From positions 248,001 to 312,000 of the forward strand of contig NADL03000600.1 of assembly GCA_002205965.3 (NCBI GenBank): a DNA stretch of 64,000 nt, in the 5' to 3' direction. Origin of the DNA: Kappaphycus alvarezii. Taxonomy: Eukaryota; Rhodophyta; Florideophyceae; Gigartinales; Solieriaceae. The position numbers were made by a program, and so were the translations under genes. Numbering within the stretch: the first letter of the stretch is position 1; each line of letters opens with the position of its first letter. This document shows positions 47,401-57,068 of the stretch, piece by piece. The notes under the pieces were generated by a model, which did not search any database, had not been told where the DNA came from, and saw only the letters and a program-made list of their open reading frames with translations.

Positions 47401-48240
47401 GCGCAGCGTGAAGTAGAGGTTCGTAAAGAGGATTTTGAGGAATAATTACCATGACTATAACAGTTTTTGATTTTATCAAATCTTGTGTACAGAAAAGAGG
47501 AGAGAAAGGGATATGCGGAAAAGACCAAAACGTAAATGATTTGAGAACTTCGATCCAAAAGTGGCCGCCATGATAGCATGGATGGAGATCTATGACTTTT
47601 TCGTTATGATAAGAGCATGGTGAACTAATAAAAGTATAAGTTGGAAGTTCGGACTACTTTGAATGAAAATGCGGAGAATCACTTCCTGTTCAGCGATAAA
47701 AATGTTTAATTTATGAAATTTTTGGATCCGTTATCATCTTACATTCCTGGGAGAAAACATATTACGACATATTTATAATTTCGGTATTGCCAGTATTCCT
47801 TATTTTCGTCTTTAGCGAATATGCTTTATAATATTGACGTGTTTACCGACTAGTCCCCACTTTCAGCTCCGTATTTGGGGTTTTAAGGGCTCTAAATGCG
47901 GAAACGGGTGTTTGCAATGTGATTTCTTCGTTTTTTCACAGTTTTGGTGTGGAAAAGGGCGTTTATTGTTTTAAAACACTGGGTGCGTCGACAAGTAGTG
48001 GGCAACTGAGAAAACTCATCAACGTACACTGATCTTGCCTTAAACACCTCCTTTCTGTCGAGCTATTCATCTAAGCAAGTTTGGACAATCCGCACGCACT
48101 CGAGGTGGGATTTGGCCAAGTCAATACTCGCGGCCTGTAGCGCTACCTCCGAAGGGATATTTTTGCCGAAAAATACATCAGACAGCAACCAAACCAAATG
48201 AAAAAGGTCACGCTCAACGGAGATGGCCTTGTCTGAAGTA
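44487..48240. other. Very AT-rich filler
   Basis: No recognisable coding sequence. Includes low-complexity AT tracts, notably AAATTAAATTAAATTAAAAT near 45,315. Short frames such as 44738-44923, 46934-47116 and 47225-47413 have no motifs. Confidence 0.5.
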
Positions 48241-48399
48241 GCTGACTCCATGGATACACTACCCCCAATATTCTAGAGAAAGGATTCATGCCCTGCGCCA
48301 TTGACACCAATCGCACGAATTTTCGAAAGAGATCTTTTCGCACATGTAGTGGACGAAATCCAACTGCACGATTTGTCAGCACATACTTGAGGTGATCTA

Positions 48400-49100
48400 T
48401 CAGTCCTCTACAAATTCTTTCGCAAACTTTTCTTTGGCCAGAGACCCAATTCAAACACAGAGTATGCGCTAAAGGCCCTTGTCCAAACTGGTTATCTCTC
48501 GAACATTCTCCAGCATCGGCTCCTAGAACGTGGAACCACAAGTGAACCCGTCGCACCATATAGTCCTGAATATGATATGAAAGCAGAGGGGCTGAATCGT
48601 ACCTTAAACGATGCCGCCAGTACAATGTTGCTATCACTTTCACAGTTCTCTGGAAGAAATAAACTTTGGGCTTAGGCAACCAACACTGCGAAATATCTCA
48701 GAAATTTTATGTACACAAATGTGTTTGATGGGAGAAGTACTCTACGCGAACGAATGTTCAGAGAAAGTCCAAACCTATCACATATCAATTTGTTTGGCGC
48801 ATTGGCGTATGTGCATAATCCGAAGGAGAAGCGTGAAGGAAAATTCTCTTCAAGGGCTAGGAAATTTCTACTTGTTGGCTTTGAGAGAAACAATTCGTAC
48901 GGAATCTATTACCCGGTCAGTGATACTTTTTCTTTTTCTCGTGATGTCTAGTTTGACTACAATACGCTTGGCTGGCCGACTTGTACTTATGGTGAAGAGA
49001 AGACAGCTCTATCAGGACTTCTTGGCGAGGAAGATGATGATCATGGACATGTAGAAGAAGTTCAGGATGATCAAGGTGAAGACTTTGTAACTGCAAATGA
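48400..49100 (+). pseudogene. Copia-2 integrase
   Basis: On the + strand near 48,560 I read V-A-P-Y-S-P-E-Y-D-M-K-A-E-G-L-N-R-T-L, the conserved end of the Copia integrase core with its catalytic Glu. Then come A-S-T-M-L-L, a TAG, and a frame (48709-48948) with L-R-E-R-M-F, H-I-N-L-F-G-A-L-A-Y-V and S-R-A-R-K-F-L-L-V-G-F, the usual post-core region. A TAG ends it. An acidic stretch (G-E-E-D-D-D-H-G-H-V-E-E-V) continues to about 49,100. The upstream catalytic Asp residues are not recognisable. Confidence 0.65.
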
Positions 49101-49135
49101 ATAAAATACCATAAAGGCCATGACGAACAATGTAA

Positions 49136-50290
49136 ATGGAATTCCTGGATGAATTTAGCAACGTGGACCCTGAACTGGTCACTTACTATCCTCTAAAGCC
49201 CGAAGATCTGGCAGATTTGCGAAGTGCTCCACAGAGATACACTCCTGGCGCCATGTTTGCACTTCACCTACGCTTTTTGATCGAAACATGTGGAACGGAC
49301 CTACCATGCACGTACGAGGAAGCCATGTCTGATGCAGAACGCGACAATGGTTTCATGCAATGAAGATAGATATGGGCGACCTCCGTCAAAGGGGAGTAAT
49401 TATAATTTCAGTGCTGCCTACCGGAAGCCGTCATATACCCTGCAGATGGGTATTTGATCGTAAGCGGAATGTATCTGGCCACTTTACGAGGCACAAAGCC
49501 CGAATTGTGGCGAAGGTCTTCATGCAGCAGTACGTAGTATACTACTCCGAAGTCTTTGCACCTGTCGTTCCCTATACCACAGTTCGTACCCTTCTTTTCC
49601 TTTTGGTTAGTCTAGGAATGAAGGTCATGAAGCTACACATTAAGGCCGACTTTTCGTACGGTAATCTAGACGAAGTTTACATGAAAAAGCCGCGTTCATT
49701 TGAAGTTTCATGCAATTTGAAGCTTGTTTATAGACTCAGAAAGGCCATATATGGTCTGAAGCAAGCGCCAAGGGGCTTTCGCCAGTTCTTGTATCCAATT
49801 CTCGTCGAGCTTAGTGCTAAAGCCTCCCTCGCTGATCCCCCTTTGTAAAACATCGAGGAAAAGAAGGCCAGCATGAAGGCAATTGTTGTGTAGGTTGACG
49901 ATTTTTTCATTGCTGGAAAGTCTGAGAGAACATTAAATGGGTTTGTGCATAATCTAAGTCAGCATGTGGAGTTGCTAGTCAAGAAGAATGGCAGAAAGTT
50001 TTTGGGAATGACTATTGAAATTAGCTCGTCTGGAACGTTGGTCAAAGTTCTTAATGCGCCCTTGGTTGACCACGCTCTTGCTCGTTTTGGGATGCAACAC
50101 TGTGCACCGGTTGTGACACGAATGGTTCCCAATACTGAATTGCAAGCAGCACAGGGTGATTATATGCGGCAAAAAGTTCCTTATCGTGAGCTAATTGGCA
50201 TCATACTTCACCTAGCAAACAATTGTTGCCCTGACACTACGTATTCTGTAAGTTACCTTTCTGGCTTTCTTGATAAATTCGGTATGGAGC
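49136..50290 (+). pseudogene. Copia-2 reverse transcriptase
   Basis: A leading frame (49136-49360) has Y-E-E-A-M-S-D, the motif just before Copia RT. After a one-step frame change at 49,360 the RT reads H-I-P-C-R-W-V-F-D-R-K and H-K-A-R-I-V-A-K-V-F, then V-F-A-P-V-V-P-Y. The first catalytic Asp region is altered (L-H-I-K-A-D-F replaces L-D-V-x-T-A-F). It ends with Y-G-L-K-Q-A-P-R-G and a stop at 49,846. Sequence continues through V-stop-V-D-D-F-F near 49,890, where TAG replaces the Tyr of the YVDD active site, and an open frame 49945-50292. The enzyme is dead. Confidence 0.75.
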
Positions 50291-50867
50291 ACTAGAAAGC
50301 AACCAAACGTGTGTTGAGATATCTGAAAGGCACTATTTCTTTAGGACTAATGTATTTTTAGACCTACGTAGATCTTATGGGATACACTGATACTGATTTT
50401 GCTGCGAACATTGAATATCGGAAGTATACCAGTGGATTTGTATTATTTTGTCAGGTTCATGTATATCTTGGCGTTCGAAGAAGCAGTCGGTTGTAGCGCA
50501 GTCAACTGTGGAATCTGAATACGTTGCAATGTCTTATGCTGTTAGAGATTCACTCTAATTGCTGGAACTATTGAGAGAATTAGCAGTGAAGATTGAAAAT
50601 GGTACAATGATCTACGGTGATGATCAAGGGGCATTGGTTCTTTCACGGGATCATGTTTGCAGCGGAAGAACGAAGCATATCGATGTTATGCATCATCTTG
50701 TTCGTGATCATGTTGAGAATAATAATGTGCAGTTGAAGTATCTACCGAGTTCCCAAATGGCTGCTGATGTTATGACTAACAAATTGCCTACTACATCTCA
50801 CAATTTACATTCCTGGATCATAGGACTGAGAATTAATACTGTCGTACAGAACGAAAGGGTGTGTTGA
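50291..50867 (+). pseudogene. Copia-2 RNase H
   Basis: A TAG (replacing a Trp) follows the RT tail, then K-R-V-L-R-Y-L-K-G-T. The first RNase H Asp is seen in G-Y-T-D-T-D-F near 50,380. After a frame change, I-S-W-R-S-K-K-Q-S-V-V-A-Q-S-T-V-E-S-E-Y appears with the catalytic Glu pair intact near 50,510. The open frame 50559-50864 holds D-D-Q-G-A (third acidic position) and T-K-H-I-D-V, typical of Copia C-termini. This domain is better preserved than in Copia-1. It stops at 50,865, just beside a possible LTR start. Confidence 0.75.
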
Positions 50868-51260
50868 CATATGATGTGAGTTCTATCTAAGTATGAACTA
50901 AATGTTACGTTCGTTCTATCACTTGATGATAATATCTGGCTTCAGTCTAGATATTTATCGTATTTGAATATCTTTACAGATACCTGATAATAAACATCTT
51001 TAGTCTGGATATTTATGTTAGTTGAATTGTGTTTACAGATACCTGATGCTATACAAGATGGAACTTGTAGGCAAGACAAAGTAAACACGGTATCCAAGTT
51101 GTGATCAGTATAGAGTTTATGATCCAGAACGCTAACTGTAGCAGTACCTAAATAAGTCAAAATATCTTCTATGACAAAAAACTGCTTTCCTAGGGCTTTA
51201 TATAGATCCTGCAATGCGAGTAAAATTCTAGGTGTATTGCCACCAACAGGCAAAACTGGC
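50864..51260. repeat. Possible Copia-2 3' LTR with ~58-bp internal duplication
   Basis: Downstream of RNase H a purine run (AACGAAAGGG) precedes TGTTGACATATGATG, a plausible LTR start near 50,864. Within it an imperfect repeat of about 58 bp begins at 50,944 (AGTCTAGATATTTAT) and 51,002 (AGTCTGGATATTTAT), both ending TTTACAGATACCTGAT. I found no matching copy upstream of Copia-2, so the LTR call is unproven. A 103-codon minus frame (50942-51253) overlaps it and is unidentified. Confidence 0.35.
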
Positions 51261-53200
51261 CATGTCTACGGATTTTCGAAGCAACTCAACGGGTTTTTTG
51301 ATGAGTCGGACGGCGTAAGCTCCCTCTGAACACTTGAGCAAGATGTGCATTAAATCATACTAGTTTGCACATCCCTGAAACCTATGCGTACCCAACAAGG
51401 TCCTTTGCCTTAAAAACATATCTCTCTGATGTTTCTTGGAGCATAGATACTGCTGCTGGATTGTTAACTGCAGTAGTGATTTATTTTTTATGCGTAGTAT
51501 AGGGGTCTAATGCCCCTTTGTGATTTCATCAGCGGTATAAATAATAACGCCCAGTTGCAGCGGATTTCTGCTAATTATCACTATCGTTACCTACCCTGAT
51601 GGAGGGCACCCAGAGTCGCGGCGTTATTTCCCACAATTCCATTAAAAAGTTCACATCAGTAGGCAGTAAACTGCTTACTCTCATAGATCCTGTACTTGCG
51701 AAGATTTAGCGCTCCCAATTTTTTTCAAAAATTAAGAACCTCTGTCGTAATATGGCTCCGAAAGGGTCCACGCACCAGGTGTAGCTCTTAGAAGCAGAGC
51801 TTTCTTGAAGACAAGTCTAGTAGGGCTAGATAGCTACCTTGGATTGTAGGGTAGGGCGACCTTAGGTCGTGCTAGTTAGATTAATGGGGATTCCATAAAG
51901 TCTTCCAAGACTAGACACTGGGGTTCTATAGAAGGTTTAAAAGGAAAATAGAAGGGAAAAGAGAGAAATAAAAGGGAGGAATGTCATCGATCCTAGTCCA
52001 GGAACGCTCGAGAGGTCTAGCAACGAGGATAAGGTGACTATTTCGGCTACTATCCGCAGTCCTTATCTGTAGTGAGCCCGTGCAGAACTAGTGCCTCTTC
52101 TAGCTTGAAATGTACTCAATTGAGTACAAATTTTCGAAAAAATCGGAAAAACTAAAACTTCCAATAAAAATAACTTTGAAATCATGAAAAATGAAAACAT
52201 TTTAATCAGTCGTAGCGTTCCAGCGTAAGATAGCAGAAATTATTTGCTCCGCACAATTTCAATAAAGTCTTCAATGGAATTTGAGAATCTACCCAATTGA
52301 GTACACATGTCGCATAGACACTAGGCTATCCGGTCAGTCAACTGGGAAATCTATTTTAATACACGAAGTCCTTGACTATAGGTGAATATTCATTGCTAGT
52401 TTGAATGATTCTTGGTCTTCTGAAAGTTGGTGAGGTCTGGGTGCTATATATAGCTGCGACAGCGTCACTATTGTAGCACTGTCAGCAAAACCTTCATTAA
52501 AAATAATTAAAGGACACAAAAGCGAATTAAATTGGCAATAGCGGCCCTACAAGTGATAACTATAAGAATATAAGACAGCGTTTCCATACTGTATTCAACA
52601 CAGTATGCGCGAAAATGAATTAAATAGTCCCCAATGCTCCCACTCCTTGCGTCGAACGTTACCCACAACGAAAAAGGGATTAATAACACGAGAGAATAAG
52701 GTCGCGTTCGTGGCTGTGCGCTGCACATTCATATCGATAACACTAATTTTTCATCGTTGTCGGCTATCCCGGTCACGTTGGAAACCTATTCCTGGCCGTC
52801 GAACTACCGTCGCAGTTTGTTTCATAATGCTGATTTATGTCCGGCCGATGTTGTCCATGACTAGTTTGTAACGGTAAATTTAGTGGTGAAATCTATCCTA
52901 CTGAATTATCATTGTCACTTATTACCTGCTATGGTAATTAGTAACATTAACTTCTTCCCAGATAGTATCGTCGCTACTAAACTTTATGCCCATAGTAGTC
53001 CGCAGTTTCATGGGCGCTTCATCCGAATTCCGTTCATTTCTGTCAGGATAAAACTTTAGTCTTTTATTCTTATCTTGGAAAGCCGTCGTCTGTGGGTGTA
53101 GTGAAAACCATGCAGTTTCTTTGAAACTTCATAACCATTAAGGGGTATCCCATTTCTTAAATGTTGAATAAACGCTTGACCTCAGATCAATGATTAAGCC
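51261..53200. other. No recognised gene
   Basis: AT-rich to mixed sequence with short frames only (for example 52507-52728 on - and 52605-52868 on +), none with motifs. No RNA gene was seen. Confidence 0.4.
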
Positions 53201-53229
53201 ACTGAAATCATTACTTCATTTGGTCTCCC

Positions 53230-54250
53230 CCCTCTTACATTGTAGAGCGATCCATTCATTTTAAATTTTTCCAAGAGAGAATAGCACGCGATGGTGGGAC
53301 TCAATTCCACTCGGCTTTTGTACTATCCATGCCGTTTCTGATGTTTCGTCCCATTTTTTGCGGCTCATATATTGCTGATCCGTTCACAGTTGAAATTATT
53401 CCTGTCCCAGATATGGGCGGAGCAGTTTTACTGCTTCTCCAACGGCGAGGCACCGCTTTACGCTCGTTCAATAATTTCCCCCGGCATGACAGAGCACGGT
53501 TCTAATGTCCGATAGGATGGAAAATGCTATCCCAGTTCCCATGCAGTATACCAAAGCCCAGTTTCTCATAATATGTATTGGTATCTATGGAATATGGTGG
53601 TTAGCTTGTCCGAAACCTCAATAAGAGTAGTACAATCAAATCATCTTTCAAGAAAGAAAAGCCTTCTAGCTAAACGGATTCAAGCCCTAAGAGCTGTAAT
53701 TTATTTCCTTTTTTCAGCAATTTGATGGGTTCCGCTGTCACTCTGGACAAACTGTGGACGAGCGTCCAATATAAGCTGCAGAGACCGATGAAACTTCCCA
53801 TTTGCCTTTGAATGCGCCCCTGTTTGAAACCTTTCATTGCTTCGATGTTTTTGGAGGCCACATAGAGCTTCCCAGACCGTATCGCATGGCCATGGTAGTA
53901 CACCGTAGAAGTGAACCGCGTGAACTTTTTCAAGTTCAGGAAAGCTGTTCAGTTTCGAAATACGCTGAGTACTTCGTAAAAATGGTCGATATGTTCCTCA
54001 ATGGACTTGAAAAATATGATTATACTATCCAAGTATATCTGTCACATCTTCCACCTGTACCGCTCCAGTACTATTTCCACTGTGTGTTGTAACGTGGCTG
54101 GTGCATTGCACAACCCGAAGTTGCGCATTCCATTCTCAACCCAGGTGGGTTTCGAATGATGGAAGGCAACGAGAAGAAGATGGTATCAATCAAACGAAAT
54201 ACTAAAATCTTCCTGCTGTGGGGCGAACGGCTCTTCAGGTGTACTAAGAA
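53230..54250 (-). pseudogene. Gypsy-2 RT and RNase H (inverted piece)
   Basis: Reading the minus strand downwards from about 54,250, I find N-F-G-L-C-N-A-P-A-T-L-Q near 54,100, a hallmark of Ty3/Gypsy RT. Then comes Y-L-D-S-I-I-I-F near 54,030, where the YLDD active site has lost its last Asp. Next is the connection Y-H-G-H-A-I-R-S-G-K-L-Y-V-A-S-K, and F-I-G-L-C-S near 53,785 in an open frame to 53,670. Lower down, Y-S-I-D-T-N and F-G-I-L near 53,560, then L-R-P-Y-L-G and T-D-Q-Q-Y, fit the RNase H. Stops and frame changes are present. The matching integrase lies on the opposite strand. Confidence 0.65.
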
Positions 54251-54339
54251 TGGTCTCAGCGTCATACCTGGAAAGAAAGTTAGAATTGGGATCCTTACAA
54301 TGTTCCACCTTGACCTTGGGCATTAGAATGTGTAAGCCA

Positions 54340-55330
54340 CCAAAACGTTTATTCTTGATCTGTAGTGGTGGCCATGGATATACAAAGACATTTACAACTT
54401 TGTTAAGAGTTGCGACGGGTGGCAGAGGTCGAAACCTCTATACTGTGCAAGAACACGCTTCAGGTTCCTCGCACAAACCTTTTTGAAACCTATTCCATCG
54501 ATTTTTCTGGGCCCCTGCTGGCAGTCGCAAACTCCGATAAAAGTTACATCCTGATAGCAGTGGAACATCTGACAGGACGGCTCTTCGCTATTCCGAACGT
54601 ATCAACCACGGCCAAAGAGGTTATTGGCTTTATCCAAAATGAGCAGATAATGACGCTTTTTACTCCGGCCAGCATCATATCTGATAACGCAGGTTGCCTC
54701 ACGTCTAGAACTTTGATGAATTTTATGGAAAAGCACGGAATCGCTTGGCATACGAAATTGCCATATGCTCCTATGTCCAATGTAATAGCAGAAATAATGG
54801 TAAGGACAATTTCAACTGCATTGGAAAAGGTTTTACTGGTGGACAAATTAGATTAGGAAGCAGCGCTACCTCTAATACTGTATGGATATAGGCGCCGTCA
54901 TCTTTGAGAAGGATCGTTTCCATTTGAACTTATGTTCGGGATCTCTGCACGGCTAAAGTCTGAAAATCCGACGTCAATACTGAAAATTTCGACATATGCT
55001 CACAGAATTAATTAATTGCTGGTCACTTTTGCAATACGGGCCACAAAGATAGAAACACAAAAGTCTTCCACGAATGAACACCAACATAGTGAAGAACACC
55101 GTTTCAGAGTAGGAGATTATGTTATAGTCGCATACAGGCAGGCATTTGTTGGAACTGTAAAACGCCGGCCTTGTTTTCACGGTATTATGGGCCGTATAAG
55201 GTCGTGAAGGCCAAGCACTCTAGATACGAACTATGCTCAAGAAACGAAGGACATATTCGACGGCCAATTCAATCGCGAAGATTTCTCCCCCACACTAAAC
55301 GCCCTCCGCATCTAACGGAGTAGAAAATGA
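54340..55330 (+). pseudogene. Gypsy-2 integrase and polyprotein tail
   Basis: The + strand first shows G-H-G-Y-T-K-T-F-T-T-L (His part of the H2C2 zinc unit) near 54,385. The frame 54410-54853 then gives L-F-E-T-Y-S-I-D-F-S-G-P (first Asp, ~54,500), I-I-S-D-N-A-G-C (second Asp, ~54,680) and N-V-I-A-E-I-M-V-R (Glu, ~54,785), all three catalytic residues in place over 148 codons. Traces follow: L-I-L-Y-G-Y-R-R-R, and in 55016-55204 F-R-V-G-D-Y-V-I-V-A, a typical Gypsy C-terminal module. TAG and TGA codons plus frame changes break the tail. It opposes the RT fragment just below. Confidence 0.75.
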
Positions 55331-55409
55331 TATGTCGCCCCAGAGTCTGACTTAGGAAGAGAGCGTGATGGAAACGGCTAAAGTAAAATTGGAACAGACC
55401 GAAGTTGGA

Positions 55410-55443
55410 ACCTTCCGTAACAAATTGGAACGTTACGGAAGGT
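55410..55443. repeat. 12-bp-arm hairpin after the Gypsy-2 tail
   Basis: ACCTTCCGTAAC (55410-55421) and GTTACGGAAGGT (55432-55443) are perfect reverse complements with a 10-nt loop, and a third partial copy (TCCGTAAC) follows at about 55,451. Position just beyond an integrase suggests LTR-edge sequence. Confidence 0.75.
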
Positions 55444-55960
55444 GGAACGGTCCGTAACCGACAAAAAATAAACTCCCCTCCCAACAAAATCTCATTTCTT
55501 TCTATTCACTTGAAAAGACAAAATGGCGGATTTTAGTACTGTATGAATCGATTTTTATTGCATTTTTATGACTTTAGTACTGCACAGTGAATAATTGAAA
55601 AATTCTCGATGTCAACATGGAACCGTGATTCTGGCGGTCGTTCGGACCCTCGACACCAACAAACAGCAACAAAAAATTCTTCAACTCAAAAGCAACCAGC
55701 TCTATGCCCCTATTCCTCTCCTTCTTTTCAATGCTGGCCGGCCTTCAAACCCCGCTTAGTGTCCCTCGTTGGGATCCGTCGCTTGTTTGTATGCAATAGC
55801 GTCGTCCGGTTATACCTGAGAGCTTAGTCTACCTAAACTTCCTCGCTGCAGAGGGCGTAGCACTTCGTGTGCACAGGTAAGCAAGGAACTGTTGGGGAGA
55901 TTTCGTCCTAGAAGCATAAAGAGGCGGTAATACAAGGAGGTGGGAAAGCGGTAAAGAGGT
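55444..55960. other. Short frames only; composition shifts here
   Basis: No recognisable gene. From about here the sequence becomes clearly GC-richer than the preceding 50 kb. Confidence 0.4.
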
Positions 55961-55979
55961 GGAAAAGAAGTAAAATGAA

Positions 55980-56616
55980 GGTAAGTAGAGGATTAATGCA
56001 GGAAGGTAACTACGTTTGTTCTGCTCGTCGTCACATCCACCCTGACCGTAGCTATTTCGCAGGGTAATCGCCCTCGCCAACACCAAGCGGGTCGTCGGAG
56101 GAAATTGACAAACTGATCGACTCTGTCATCGAAAAAAGGCAGAAAGAACCCTAGGGTAGGAACAATCGGTTGAAAACATACTTCCAAACGTCGACGCAAT
56201 CCACGTACCCTAGAAGCAGGTTCATAAACGACGAGGCGGAAGAGGGCAGCGGGGATGACACTAAGGAGGAGGTAGACCTCTGAAACGTGTCCAGGGCTAG
56301 TCGGCAGCCAAAAATTCCCAAAGGTAGGACCGGAACACTCACAAAGGTTTCCAGAAAGGCAACACCAACGGACATTTTTGTGCTGGGAGCAGCCTCGGCG
56401 CATCGGCAAGAAATGAAAGTCCCCGAAAGAATGACTGAACGTAGACTACTGCTGGCACGACAAATGCCCACAAGCCGCGCGTGCCCGATCTCACTGCCGG
56501 ACCATCCAAAGGTCAGCGTCGGTCGCGCCTGTTTAACGACTTTAAAGGTTAGCCAGGAAAAAGAAAGAAAGAAGTCCAGAAGGAAGAAGAAGGTAGTGAG
56601 CCACTACTGGAAGGTG
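55980..56616 (+). pseudogene. Unidentified hydrophilic frame, interrupted
   Basis: One + frame from about 56,065 to 56,616 is interrupted only by TAG near 56,152 and TGA near 56,281. It is Ser/Pro-rich then charged (S-S-E-E-I-D-K-L-I-D-S-V-I-E-K-R), then acidic (D-E-A-E-E-G-S-G-D-D), and ends in a Lys/Arg-rich tail. A further piece at 56,625-56,755 (D-Q-F-E-A-H-N-A-R-A-K-D-L) is in another frame. This composition suits a gag or other nucleic-acid-binding protein. No family is recognised. Minus-strand frames over the same bases are less plausible. Confidence 0.35.
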
Positions 56617-56759
56617 TAAAACTTTCGAACGCCGAGCAAAGACCAGTTCGAGGCCCACAACGCTAGGGCTAAGGACCTCAACGCTGTAATTCGTCACACC
56701 AACCCTCTGATCCCTCTGTTTGGACAAACCGCCTCCAGTGTGAGTGTGGCATTCCTGTA

Positions 56760-57068
56760 AGCTCGGAAGTTGATCGGCGCTTACATCTTTCCAGCCAAAA
56801 ACACCGGTGGAACCTAGTGTACGGAAACAACGAGAAGTCTTGACCCCATCGCTGCTTTGAATTGAGTACAGCCCGGAAATTTGAACTAGCGTAGAAATAC
56901 TGAACTCATTGAATTATTTAGAGGAAAAAATGAAAAAAGATAAGAAAACCCCCAAAAAGCACTTTACAGTAGGCCTAAACCTATCCCTTCAGCACCCTGC
57001 AAAACTTGTTGTCATGACCTTCCCGTAAGTATCCATCGCTCGAAAGGCCACGTTCGGGGCGACGTCGG
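56760..57068. other. No gene seen
   Basis: Short A-rich spacer without a frame of note. Confidence 0.4.

Noticed and set aside
47761-48000. Possible 5' LTR of Copia-2
   Set aside because: No sequence here matches the region after 50,864, so no LTR pair can be claimed.
48143-48679. 178-codon minus-strand frame
   Set aside because: The opposite strand carries clear Copia integrase motifs at its upper end, and the minus product has no motif; it is a shadow.
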